A stretch of 41,329 bases of DNA from Nevskiales bacterium (lineage in GTDB: Bacteria; Pseudomonadota; Gammaproteobacteria; Nevskiales; Nevskiaceae): NCBI GenBank assembly GCA_028698335.1, contig JAQVDP010000024.1, positions 1 to 41,329 on the forward strand, given 5' to 3'. Position 1 is the stretch's first letter; every line of letters begins with the position of its first letter. Positions 31,734 to 39,493 of the stretch are shown here, in pieces. The notes below the pieces were generated by a model that saw only the letters and a list, made by a program, of their open reading frames with translations, made no database searches and had not been told where the DNA came from. The position numbers and the translations under genes were made by a program.

Positions 31734-34241
31734 ATGAAAGTGAGAAAGATCGTCGCGGTAGCGGCGGCAGCGGGGGTGAGTGTCGGGTGGCCGATGGCCG
31801 CGTCGGCGCTCGAATTCAGTTTTTCGATGTTCGACGAGGACTTCTCGGCGGTGCTGAACAATACCGCCACCTTCGGTGCGTCGTGGCGCATCGAGGATCG
31901 TTCGGATGAGCTGGTTGGAAAATCGAACCTGAATCCGAAACTCTGCGCCGGGGTTTACCAGTCGTGTCAAGGACTGCAGAGACAGCAGATTTACCCGGCT
32001 CAACGCTTGCGCGCTGCGCCGGGCATGGCATCGGTCAACTTTGATGATGGCAACCTGAACTACGACAAGGGTGACATCACCCAGGCGCCGTTCAAGCTCA
32101 GTAACGATTTGAACATCAAGTTCGGGCAGGACTTCGGATTCTTCATCCGCGGCATTGGCATCTACGACGACGTCAACTATCGGGACTTCAAGGAATATCA
32201 CCCGAACCGCATTACCTCAGACAACGTCAACGAAGTTGCGGTGACCGGTGACTATGATCTCTCCAATCATTACTTGGAACCGGTATTCAATTCCGGAGGT
32301 GTTGTTCGCAACGTTCGGGACAATAGACGTATCAAGACACAGGCTGGTCTGCGCTACGACCTGCTCGATGCCAATTTCTATGGCAGTCTGCCGATCGGCG
32401 ACGAGCGCGAGCTGCTGTTCCGCATCGGCCGCCAGACCGTCAACTGGGGCGAGAGCACCGTCGCGGTGATCAACAGCGTCAACCAGGCGCAGCCGGTCAA
32501 CGCCAATAGCCTTTACCGCCTCGGCTTCGGCCTGCTCGAGGAACTGTTCGTGCCGGTGGCGATGGCCCGGGCCAGCACCGAGCTGTCCGATGGCCTCAGC
32601 ATCGAGGGCTACTACCAGTTCGAGTGGCAGCCGGTCGAAATCCCGACGCCGGGAACGTATATGTCCTTTCTGGACATCGGAACTGACAATCGCGTTGATC
32701 ATGTGAACGTGGCTTTTGGTGGCAGTGCGGAAGACCCTGAAAGACTCGGGACGCCATTGGATACGCCTCTTAGCACCGTAACCCCGACGACTGTGACCGC
32801 AATGCGCCTCAGGGACAAGGAGGCGAGTGACCATGGCCAGTACGGCATTGCGCTGAAGTACTACTCCGACGACATCAACTACGGTACCGAGTTCGGGTTC
32901 TATTTCATGAACTACCACTCGAAGCTGCCGTACGCGAGCTTCTACTCGGCGGACGCCAGTTGCGCCCGCCGCGAGGGTAACGCTCAGGGTATTGATGCGC
33001 GGAATACATTTGAGCTCCTGAGCGTGTGTCCGAATATGCCCATCTCCAGGACCGTACGGTCACGGACGACGATCATCTCGGAGCTGGTCGCGCTATTGGC
33101 GGCGCGCCCAGCCGCGCTCGGAGACCTAGGGACGTTTAGCAATCCTGTCGCGGCCATCGAAGGGCTTTCTAACTTGCTGGTCCATGATGACAATGCACCT
33201 GAGTCGAGCATACTTGCCTTGGATTCTCTGAAGTTGCAGCTAGAGTATCCAGAGAACCTGAAGATGTACGGGTTCAGTTTCAACACGACGTACGGCGACT
33301 ATTCGTTCCAGGGCGAGATGGCGTACCGCCCGAACGTGCCTTTGCAGGTTGCGCTGATCGATCTGGCGTTCGCGGGGCTCGGGCCGACGCTGACGCGGTG
33401 TCACGACGAGTCGCTCGGCTGCGCTGGCACCACCGCGACGCGGGCGCTGGCTGAGGATGGTAGCTACATCTACTACGACCGTAGCGATTTCACTGATGCC
33501 AACGGTGAGAGTCCATATCACGACACGATTTCGTTGGCGGTGGGTGCACCCCCGGGTTCGGCGCGCTCGTTCCCGAACTTCATCATTCCGTACCGGGGCG
33601 GCACCGTCGGCGAGAATCCGCCGAACAGCTACATCCGCGGTTACGTGCCGGGCAAGGTGATGCAGTACAACCTCGGCGCGACGCGCGTGCTCGGCAGTTC
33701 CGAGAACTGGATCGGCGCCGATCAGGTGATCCTGCTCTACGAGCTGGCGGCGACGCACGTGCTCAACATGCCGGACTTCGACGAGCTGCAGATCGAAGGC
33801 CCGTACACCGCGACCACCAGCGCCAGCGCCGGTGCCGACGGCAGCGGTGCCAACGGCTCGCGCCTGGCCTGCTCGACCAATCCGGCCTGCACGATCGGTC
33901 CGGACGGCCTGCGCTTCAACCCGTTCCAGGCGCCGCGCAAGGCCTTTGCCGACGCGTTCTCCTGGGGCTACCGCATCGTCGGCCGCATCAGCTACGAGTC
34001 GGTGCTGCCGGGCATCAGCATCCAGCCGCTGTTCATCTGGATGCACGACATCGGCGGCAACTCGCCGGGGCCGGCGGGCAACTTCGTCGAGGGCCGCAAG
34101 TCGCTGAACTTCCTGCTGGAGACGCGCTACGAGAAGTCCTACGCGTTCACGATCTCCTACAACATGTTCACCGGTGCGGGCAGCAACAACCTGTATCAGG
34201 ACCGCGACAACCTGGGCTTCTTCTTCAAGTACCAGTTCTAG
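31734..34241 (+). CDS. DUF1302 outer-membrane barrel protein, paralogue B
   Basis: An 835-residue DUF1302 protein. The ATG at 31734 follows GAGGAGAG; signal peptide MKVRKIVAVAAAAGVSVGWP plus MAASA. It has the same plan as paralogue A, including a C-terminal FFKYQF. The protein is a patchwork: long nucleotide-identical tracts (for example a tract of about 90 bases near 32413-32507 and 334 bases at 33586-33919) alternate with blocks (about residues 165-200, 320-345, 430-490, 555-600) that differ strongly and are AT-richer (48% G+C in a sampled line at 33181 against 72% at 33841). This looks like a second, partly foreign allele homogenised by gene conversion. It probably recognises a different ligand through the loops that differ. 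Confidence 0.92.
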   Translation: MKVRKIVAVAAAAGVSVGWPMAASALEFSFSMFDEDFSAVLNNTATFGASWRIEDRSDELVGKSNLNPKLCAGVYQSCQGLQRQQIYPAQRLRAAPGMASVNFDDGNLNYDKGDITQAPFKLSNDLNIKFGQDFGFFIRGIGIYDDVNYRDFKEYHPNRITSDNVNEVAVTGDYDLSNHYLEPVFNSGGVVRNVRDNRRIKTQAGLRYDLLDANFYGSLPIGDERELLFRIGRQTVNWGESTVAVINSVNQAQPVNANSLYRLGFGLLEELFVPVAMARASTELSDGLSIEGYYQFEWQPVEIPTPGTYMSFLDIGTDNRVDHVNVAFGGSAEDPERLGTPLDTPLSTVTPTTVTAMRLRDKEASDHGQYGIALKYYSDDINYGTEFGFYFMNYHSKLPYASFYSADASCARREGNAQGIDARNTFELLSVCPNMPISRTVRSRTTIISELVALLAARPAALGDLGTFSNPVAAIEGLSNLLVHDDNAPESSILALDSLKLQLEYPENLKMYGFSFNTTYGDYSFQGEMAYRPNVPLQVALIDLAFAGLGPTLTRCHDESLGCAGTTATRALAEDGSYIYYDRSDFTDANGESPYHDTISLAVGAPPGSARSFPNFIIPYRGGTVGENPPNSYIRGYVPGKVMQYNLGATRVLGSSENWIGADQVILLYELAATHVLNMPDFDELQIEGPYTATTSASAGADGSGANGSRLACSTNPACTIGPDGLRFNPFQAPRKAFADAFSWGYRIVGRISYESVLPGISIQPLFIWMHDIGGNSPGPAGNFVEGRKSLNFLLETRYEKSYAFTISYNMFTGAGSNNLYQDRDNLGFFFKYQF
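33586..34241 (+). repeat. Near-identical 3' segment of DUF1302 paralogue B (copy 2 of duplicated DNA)
   Basis: Pairs with 29739-30394. The first 334 bases are identical base for base; the offset is 3847. The flanking 5' part diverges abruptly at 33585 (A against G at 29738). Confidence 0.9.
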
Positions 34242-34252
34242 GCGGGACTGCG

Positions 34253-34280
34253 GGGCCGGGGTGCGGAAGCATCCCGGCCC
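34253..34280. terminator. 12-bp GC hairpin after DUF1302 paralogue B
   Basis: GGGCCGGGGTGC pairs with GCATCCCGGCCC (one G-U pair) around a GGAA tetraloop of GNRA type. No U-run follows. Located 12 bases after the stop codon; probable end-protection or weak terminator. Confidence 0.5.
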
Positions 34281-34337
34281 ACTCCCGGCTTCCTCACCCG
34301 GATTCAGGCATTCGACCTCCGGCACCGCAAGATTCCG

Positions 34338-34820
34338 ATGGCACCCGAACCCCTTTCCGCGTCGCGCCGCGCCGCCATCGTCCAGTGGGCCGCATGGCTG
34401 TTCTGCGCCGGCCTCGTCGTCGGCCTCATCTTCACCTTCGAGTCGATCGGCCACATCGCGGCGTGGCCGCTGCTGCCGCGGATCGACTTCGACTTCCCCG
34501 GTGACGTCACCGCCTGGCGGCGCGCGCACCTGGGCCTGATCGTCAACGCGATCGCGATGCTCGCCTTCGCCGCTGCCGGGCGCTCGGCGCGCCTGGGGCC
34601 GTCGGCGCAGCGCAGCTATGTGATCGCGGTCATCGTCACCGGCTGGGCCAACTCCGCGGGCTTTCTGACCGGCACCCTGTTCGGGGTGCGCGGGCTGGCG
34701 TTCGGCGGTGCCGTCGCCAACTCCGCGACCTATCTGTTCTTCCTCGTCGCCGTCGCCAGCGCTTTCGTACAGGCCATTTTGCTGGCACTGGGCGCGCGCC
34801 GGATGCGCGCCGCCGTCTGA
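34338..34820 (+). CDS. Styrene-oxide-isomerase-like (StyC-like) four-helix membrane protein
   Basis: A 160-residue membrane protein with four helices (about 16-34, 65-81, 94-112, 126-150). An ungapped match from memory to styrene oxide isomerase StyC aligns AWRRAHLGLIVNAI (60-72) with its haem-binding segment GWARAHSGPALNG, and TGWANSAGFL (101-110) with DGWSNVGFYL. The haem-ligand His (StyC His58, here His64) and Asn (StyC Asn64, here Asn70) are kept, but the StyC catalytic Asp95 and Tyr103 correspond to Thr101 and Phe109 here. So it is probably a haem-binding membrane protein of the same fold that does not catalyse the epoxide-to-aldehyde rearrangement in the StyC way. It lies between the second DUF1302 gene and LuxR-2. 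Homology is recognised by eye and needs a profile search to confirm. Confidence 0.7.
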   Translation: MAPEPLSASRRAAIVQWAAWLFCAGLVVGLIFTFESIGHIAAWPLLPRIDFDFPGDVTAWRRAHLGLIVNAIAMLAFAAAGRSARLGPSAQRSYVIAVIVTGWANSAGFLTGTLFGVRGLAFGGAVANSATYLFFLVAVASAFVQAILLALGARRMRAAV

Positions 34821-35065
34821 GCGCATGCGGCGCAGGGCGCCGCGGGAACGGTCGATCCCCGCCGCGATGCGCGCGGTCACGCCCAAAAATTCGCCAAAGG
34901 TTGGGTGCCCAAACGAAAGTTAGGGTTGGTCCGACCGTTTGTGCGAGACTATCCGTATGCCCCTCGGGGAACGTCTGCGTGTTGCAATGCACCATATTTT
35001 CAGTGCTTTGCGAACGCCGCGGCGCCCCGGAGTACACATAGAGCTGGATCAATATGGGGGAGAGC
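34821..35065. promoter_or_regulatory. Promoter region of LuxR-2
   Basis: These 245 bases contain the CCAAAC-GAAA-GTTAGG dyad (34909-34924), a TTGGTC-like -35 near 34925, and a TATCCG-like -10 near 34950. A GGGGGAGAG ribosome site precedes the GTG at 35066. No gene is seen. Confidence 0.5.
34909..34924. promoter_or_regulatory. Palindrome CCAAAC-GAAA-GTTAGG, candidate LuxR/MalT-like operator (LuxR-2 promoter)
   Basis: An imperfect dyad with one mismatch, 14 of 16 identical (on the opposite strand) to the perfect site before RND-2 at 23529. It ends just before the possible -35 box, as expected for an autoregulatory activator site. Confidence 0.55.
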
Positions 35066-37807
35066 GTGCGGTTGGCTGTCGAGAGAAACATTCAGGCTGT
35101 TCAGCGGGTGGCGGTACCCGAGGTCCGGGTGTCGGTGGAGGAGCGTGCGCTGCGGCGTCAGCGCCTCGACCTGTCCGGGGACGTGGTCAACGGGCAGCGC
35201 CAGATCGTCGAGATCGTGGCGCCGGCGGGCTATGGCAAGTCGACCCTGCTCGACAGCTGGATCCGCGATCTGTCCGAGTCGGGGCGGCGCATCCATCGCC
35301 TGGCGCTGAACCAGAGCCACCGCGATCCGGTCCGCTTCATCGGAAATCTGCTGCATGCCGTGCTGCCGGAGGAGTTCCGCAGCGCGGAAGCGCCGATCTA
35401 TTCGGAAGAGTCCGGCCTGGATCAGCTGCTGCGCGCCCTGCAGGAGGACCCCGCGCGCTGCGTGATCGTCCTCGACGACGTGCACGTGCTCGAATCGAGC
35501 CCCGCGCTCGAAGCGCTCAACTGGATCTGCCGCAACCAGCCGGATCATGTGCTGCTGATCCTCAGCGCGCGCGAGTACACCGGGCTGGCGCTGCAGCGCC
35601 GCATGCTGGCCAAGGAAGTCACGCGCGTCTCGGCGCGTGAGCTGGCGTTCACGCTGGAGGAGACCCAGACCTTCCTGCAGCGGATGTACGGGCTCAAGCT
35701 CGACGAAGACACCATGGTGCGTCTGCACCGCCAGACCGAGGGCTGGATCGCCGCCCTGCAGATGGCGGCGCTGGCGATGGGCTCGCGCAGCGACGCCTCC
35801 GGCTTCGTGCGCAACTTCGGCGGTTCCAACCGCGAGATCACCGACTACCTGGCCGAGGCGGTGCTGACCAACCTCGGCGAGGACGACGTCGCCTTCCTGT
35901 TCCGGATCTCGGTGCTCGACCGCATCAATGCCGACGTCTGCCGGGCACTGACCGGCGAGAAGGCGCCGCAGCTGCGGCTGGAGTCGATCGAGCGTCAGAA
36001 CCTGTTCCTGCTGCCGATGGACGACCGCCGCGAGTGGTATCGCTTCCATCCGATGTTCGGCGAATTCCTGCAGTCCCGCTTCCGCGCGTCCGATCCGGAC
36101 GGCTGGATGGACTGCCTCAAGCGCGCGGAGTCCTGGTCGATCCAGCACGACTTCCGCGACGATGCGATCAACTACGCGCTGCGTGCCGGCCTGCAGGAGC
36201 GCGCCGCGCAGATCCTGTCGATGTACGCCGAGGAGCTGGTGCAGTGGCGCGGCGAGCATCGCACCCTGCTGAGCTGGATCGAGCAGCTGTCACCGCGGGT
36301 GCTGGCGCGCTATCCGCAGATCCAGATCAGTCTGGCGTGGTCGCTGAACTTCCATCACCAGTTCGCCGAGGCGCAGGCCACGCTCGACGCGCTGCTGGCC
36401 GAGATCGGTTCGAGCAAGGCCCCGGACGCCGAGGAACTGCTCGCGGTCGTGCGCAGCTACCGCCGCGCGGTCGATGTCGTCGGTCACGCGCTGGCCGATC
36501 ATGCCGGTCAGACGCTGAGCACCGGCCGCCAGTGGCTCGACGAGAATCCGGACCGCCCCGATTTCCTCACCGCGTCGGTCACCACGGCCATGGGCTTCGC
36601 GCTGAAGAGCCAGGGCAAGTTCGACGAGGCTCTCGCCGTTTCGCGTGACGCCAAACAGCGCTTCACGCGTTCGCGTTCGCCGTATGGCCGGGTCTGGGCC
36701 GAGGCGGTCAGCGTGATGACGCTGATGCGCCAGGGCCGCCTGCAGCAGGCCCAGGCCGAGACCGAGGCTGCGCTGGCGGTGTGTCGCGACAAGCTCGGGC
36801 ACAACTCCCACGGCAGCTGCGTGCTGTCGGCGCTGTCGGCGGGCCTGTACTACGAATTCAACGATCTTGCCGCCGCGCGCGAGGCGCTGTCGCACGGGCT
36901 GCGCTTCCTGGCGATGTTCAGCTCGCTGGACCCGATCCTGGTCGGCTACCTGACGCTGGCGCGGGTGATGATGGCCGAAGGCCGCTACGACGACGCCAAG
37001 GACATCCTGATCGAGGGCGAGACCCTCGGCGTGCAGCGCAACGCGCCGCGCATGGTCGTGTGCATGCTGTTCGGGCGGGTGATGATCTGCCTGCGCCAGG
37101 GCGACGTGGTCGGCGCCGAGGAGCGGGTCAAGTCGCCGGCGCTGACCGGCACGATCTACGACGACCGCTACGCCGAGCTGATCCGCGACAAGAGCCGCCA
37201 GCTGCAGGCGCACATCGCCATCGCCCGCCGCAACGCCGAAAGCGCGCTGGAGATCCTGCAGCCGCTGATCCGCCACGCCCGTGCGCAGGACCAGCTGCTC
37301 AAGCTGGTGGACCTGCTGCTGACCCGGGCCCACGCCCTGCACCTGACCGGCAACGAGAACGACGCCCTGCGCAGCGTGCACGAGGCGATCGGCCTGGCCG
37401 CGCCGGAGAACATGATCCGCGTCTTCGTCGACGAGGGGCCGTGGCTGCACCCGTTGCTGCTGCGCCTGATGCAGCGCGAGGGCGGTCTGGCCGAAGCCGA
37501 CGGGCGCGCGTCGAGCCATCTGCAGCGCATCATCGAGGCCTGCGACATCAGGATCGAGGACAGTCCGGAACAGGCCGCGACGACAACGGCCGACGACACG
37601 CCGGCGGTGCTCGAGCCGCTGACCAAGCGCGAGCTGCAGATCCTGCGCATGATCGAGTCGGGCATGTCCAACAAGCAGCTCGCCGACGCGCTGTTCGTGT
37701 CCGAGGGCACGGTCAAGTGGCACCTGCACAACCTCTACAGCAAGCTGTCGGTGCGCAGCCGCTCCGGCGCGATCGCCAAGGCGCGGCGCCTGACGCTCAT
37801 CAACTAG
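35066..37807 (+). CDS. MalT-like LuxR-family transcriptional regulator (LAL type), LuxR-2
   Basis: A 913-residue paralogue of LuxR-1. The GTG start at 35066 is chosen over the ATG at 35054 because GGGGGAGAGC directly precedes it just as GGGGGAGAGA precedes LuxR-1, and because it places Walker A (APAGYGKST) at residues 52-60 in both proteins. Walker B CVIVLDDVHVLES, the TPR-like middle and the C-terminal LuxR HTH (LTKRELQILRMIESGMSNKQLADALFVSEGTVKWHLHNLY) are intact. It closes the RND-2/DUF1302 series and is convergent with the aldehyde dehydrogenase. It may sense the substrate of the system and activate its operon through the shared palindrome. Confidence 0.95.
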   Translation: MRLAVERNIQAVQRVAVPEVRVSVEERALRRQRLDLSGDVVNGQRQIVEIVAPAGYGKSTLLDSWIRDLSESGRRIHRLALNQSHRDPVRFIGNLLHAVLPEEFRSAEAPIYSEESGLDQLLRALQEDPARCVIVLDDVHVLESSPALEALNWICRNQPDHVLLILSAREYTGLALQRRMLAKEVTRVSARELAFTLEETQTFLQRMYGLKLDEDTMVRLHRQTEGWIAALQMAALAMGSRSDASGFVRNFGGSNREITDYLAEAVLTNLGEDDVAFLFRISVLDRINADVCRALTGEKAPQLRLESIERQNLFLLPMDDRREWYRFHPMFGEFLQSRFRASDPDGWMDCLKRAESWSIQHDFRDDAINYALRAGLQERAAQILSMYAEELVQWRGEHRTLLSWIEQLSPRVLARYPQIQISLAWSLNFHHQFAEAQATLDALLAEIGSSKAPDAEELLAVVRSYRRAVDVVGHALADHAGQTLSTGRQWLDENPDRPDFLTASVTTAMGFALKSQGKFDEALAVSRDAKQRFTRSRSPYGRVWAEAVSVMTLMRQGRLQQAQAETEAALAVCRDKLGHNSHGSCVLSALSAGLYYEFNDLAAAREALSHGLRFLAMFSSLDPILVGYLTLARVMMAEGRYDDAKDILIEGETLGVQRNAPRMVVCMLFGRVMICLRQGDVVGAEERVKSPALTGTIYDDRYAELIRDKSRQLQAHIAIARRNAESALEILQPLIRHARAQDQLLKLVDLLLTRAHALHLTGNENDALRSVHEAIGLAAPENMIRVFVDEGPWLHPLLLRLMQREGGLAEADGRASSHLQRIIEACDIRIEDSPEQAATTTADDTPAVLEPLTKRELQILRMIESGMSNKQLADALFVSEGTVKWHLHNLYSKLSVRSRSGAIAKARRLTLIN

Positions 37808-37857
37808 AGGGGCGGGCCCGCGGGATCTCCGGAGACGCGGGTTTTGGGGGGAGCACG

Positions 37858-37892
37858 AAACAGAAGGGGCGCCATTGGCGCCCCTTCTGTTT
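37858..37892. terminator. Bidirectional rho-independent terminator between LuxR-2 and aldehyde dehydrogenase
   Basis: AAACAGAAGGGGCGCC and its exact complement flank a 3-base loop ATT, giving a 16-bp stem with A-tract and T-tract ends in both directions. It separates two convergent genes. Confidence 0.9.
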
Positions 37893-37914
37893 GCTTGCGG
37901 CTGTTTCCGGCCGA

Positions 37915-39366
37915 TCAGGTCAGCCAGCGGATCGCGGCGTGGATCAGGCGGCGCACGCCGGCGGTGTACGGCGGGAACAGCATGTGCGTCGAGCTGAACT
38001 TGTCGATCAGCACCGAACGCGCGTGCGAGAACGCCTCGAAGCCGAACTTGCCGTGCGAGTTGCCCAGGCCGCTGTTGTTGACGCCGCCGAACGGCAGGTT
38101 CGGATGCAGGAAGTGCAGCACCACGTGGTTGACCACGGTGCCGCCGGCGCTGGTGCTGGAGATCACCTTCTCCATGCGGTCCTTGTCGCGGCCGAAGTAG
38201 TACAGCGCCAGCGGCTTCGGACGCGCGTTGATCTCGGCGATCGGCGTGTCGATCTCGCGGAAGCGGATGATCGGCAGCACCGGCCCGAAGATCTCTTCCT
38301 CCATGATCTGCGAATCCTTCGGCACGTCGGTGATCAGGGTCGGCGCGAGGTAGTTCTGCGAGGCGTCGCTGGTGCCGCCGGTGACGATGCGCGCGCCCTT
38401 GTCCACCGCATCCTTGAGCAGCGCGTTGACGCGGCCGTGGTGATGGTGGTTGACGATGCGCGCGTAGTCCTTGCTCTGCAGCTGGGTGTTGGCATCCTGG
38501 CCGAAGGTCTGCTTGATCCGCTGCTGCATCTTGTCCATCAGCGCGTCGGCGATGTCCTCGTGGACATAGATGTGATCCGGCGCGATGCAGGTCTGGCCGC
38601 AGTTGGTGAACTTGCCCCAGCTCAGGTTGCGTGCGGCCTTGTCGAGATCGGCGTCACGGTCGACGATCACCGGCGACTTGCCGCCGAGTTCCAGCGTCAC
38701 GCTGGTCAGGTTCTTGGCTGCGGCGGCCATCACCACGCGGCCGATCTTCGGGCTGCCGGTGAAGAAGATGTGGTCGAACGGCAGCGCGAGCAGGCGCTGC
38801 GAGATGTCGGCGGCGCCTTCGACGACAGCGACGTCCTCCGGCTCGTAGGCTGACTCGATCATCCGCTTCATCAGCGCCGACAGCGTCGGCGTCATCTCCG
38901 AGGGCTTAAGGATCACCGGGCAGCCGGCGGCGAACGCCGACACCAGCGGACGGAACGACAGCGTCACCGGGTAGTTCCACGGCGAGATGATCAACGACAC
39001 GCCGCGCGGCTCGTAGCGGATCTGCGCCTTGGTGCCGAACGTCGACAGCGTGGTGCCGACCTTGCGCGGCTTCATCCACTTGTCGATGTGGCGCAGCGCC
39101 TCGCGGGCCTCGCCAACCACCGGGTAGATCTCGGTCAGCTCGACTTCCGGCGCGGGCTTGCCGCAGTCCTTGGCCGCTGCCGCGATGATGTCCTCGCGGT
39201 GTTTTTCCATCAGATCCAGCAGTTTGCGGATCCGCGCCTTGCGCTCCTCGGCGGTCGAGCGGCGCAGTTCCAGCGCGCGCGCGGCCTGGCGGTCGAACAG
39301 CATCCGCAGCTCATCGGCTGCGTTTTCGGCGGTGGCGCCCACCGGCATCTGCATTACGGCACTCAT
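37915..39366 (-). CDS. Aldehyde dehydrogenase, coniferyl/fatty-aldehyde type
   Basis: A 483-residue NAD(P)-dependent aldehyde dehydrogenase that converts an aldehyde to the acid. Catalytic Cys260 (TNCGQTCIAPDH), general base Glu226 (VTLELGGKSPVI), the cofactor-site FTGSPKIGR and the oxyanion Asn131 (SPWNYPV) are visible. Overall it resembles the coniferyl-aldehyde/fatty-aldehyde dehydrogenase group (PFGGVNNSGLGNSHGKFGFEAFSH). The C-terminus is hydrophobic-helical (RRLIHAAIRWLT), suggesting membrane association. The ATG at 39366 follows GAGAGAGA; a longer start adds 17 residues. It sits downstream of the acyl-CoA ligase on the same strand, so it can supply fatty acid to that enzyme. Confidence 0.95.
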   Translation of the reverse strand: MSAVMQMPVGATAENAADELRMLFDRQAARALELRRSTAEERKARIRKLLDLMEKHREDIIAAAAKDCGKPAPEVELTEIYPVVGEAREALRHIDKWMKPRKVGTTLSTFGTKAQIRYEPRGVSLIISPWNYPVTLSFRPLVSAFAAGCPVILKPSEMTPTLSALMKRMIESAYEPEDVAVVEGAADISQRLLALPFDHIFFTGSPKIGRVVMAAAAKNLTSVTLELGGKSPVIVDRDADLDKAARNLSWGKFTNCGQTCIAPDHIYVHEDIADALMDKMQQRIKQTFGQDANTQLQSKDYARIVNHHHHGRVNALLKDAVDKGARIVTGGTSDASQNYLAPTLITDVPKDSQIMEEEIFGPVLPIIRFREIDTPIAEINARPKPLALYYFGRDKDRMEKVISSTSAGGTVVNHVVLHFLHPNLPFGGVNNSGLGNSHGKFGFEAFSHARSVLIDKFSSTHMLFPPYTAGVRRLIHAAIRWLT

Positions 39367-39422
39367 CGTTCTCTCTCTCCAGTCAATACGCTTCGGACGC
39401 AATGTGCCCGACAACAAGCAAC

Positions 39423-39449
39423 GTGCCCCCTACCGGAAGTTGGGGGCAC
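39423..39449. terminator. Hairpin between acyl-CoA ligase and aldehyde dehydrogenase
   Basis: GTGCCCCC and GGGGGCAC enclose an 11-base loop. On the minus strand it lies just after the ligase gene and is followed by GTTGCTTGTTG, a poor T-run. Probably a weak terminator or processing stem; the aldehyde dehydrogenase promoter would lie in the remaining ~55 bases. Confidence 0.5.
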
Positions 39450-39493
39450 TTCGACTTTGCCGACGGGTGGCCGGGTGGCCGGGCCGTCGAGGC

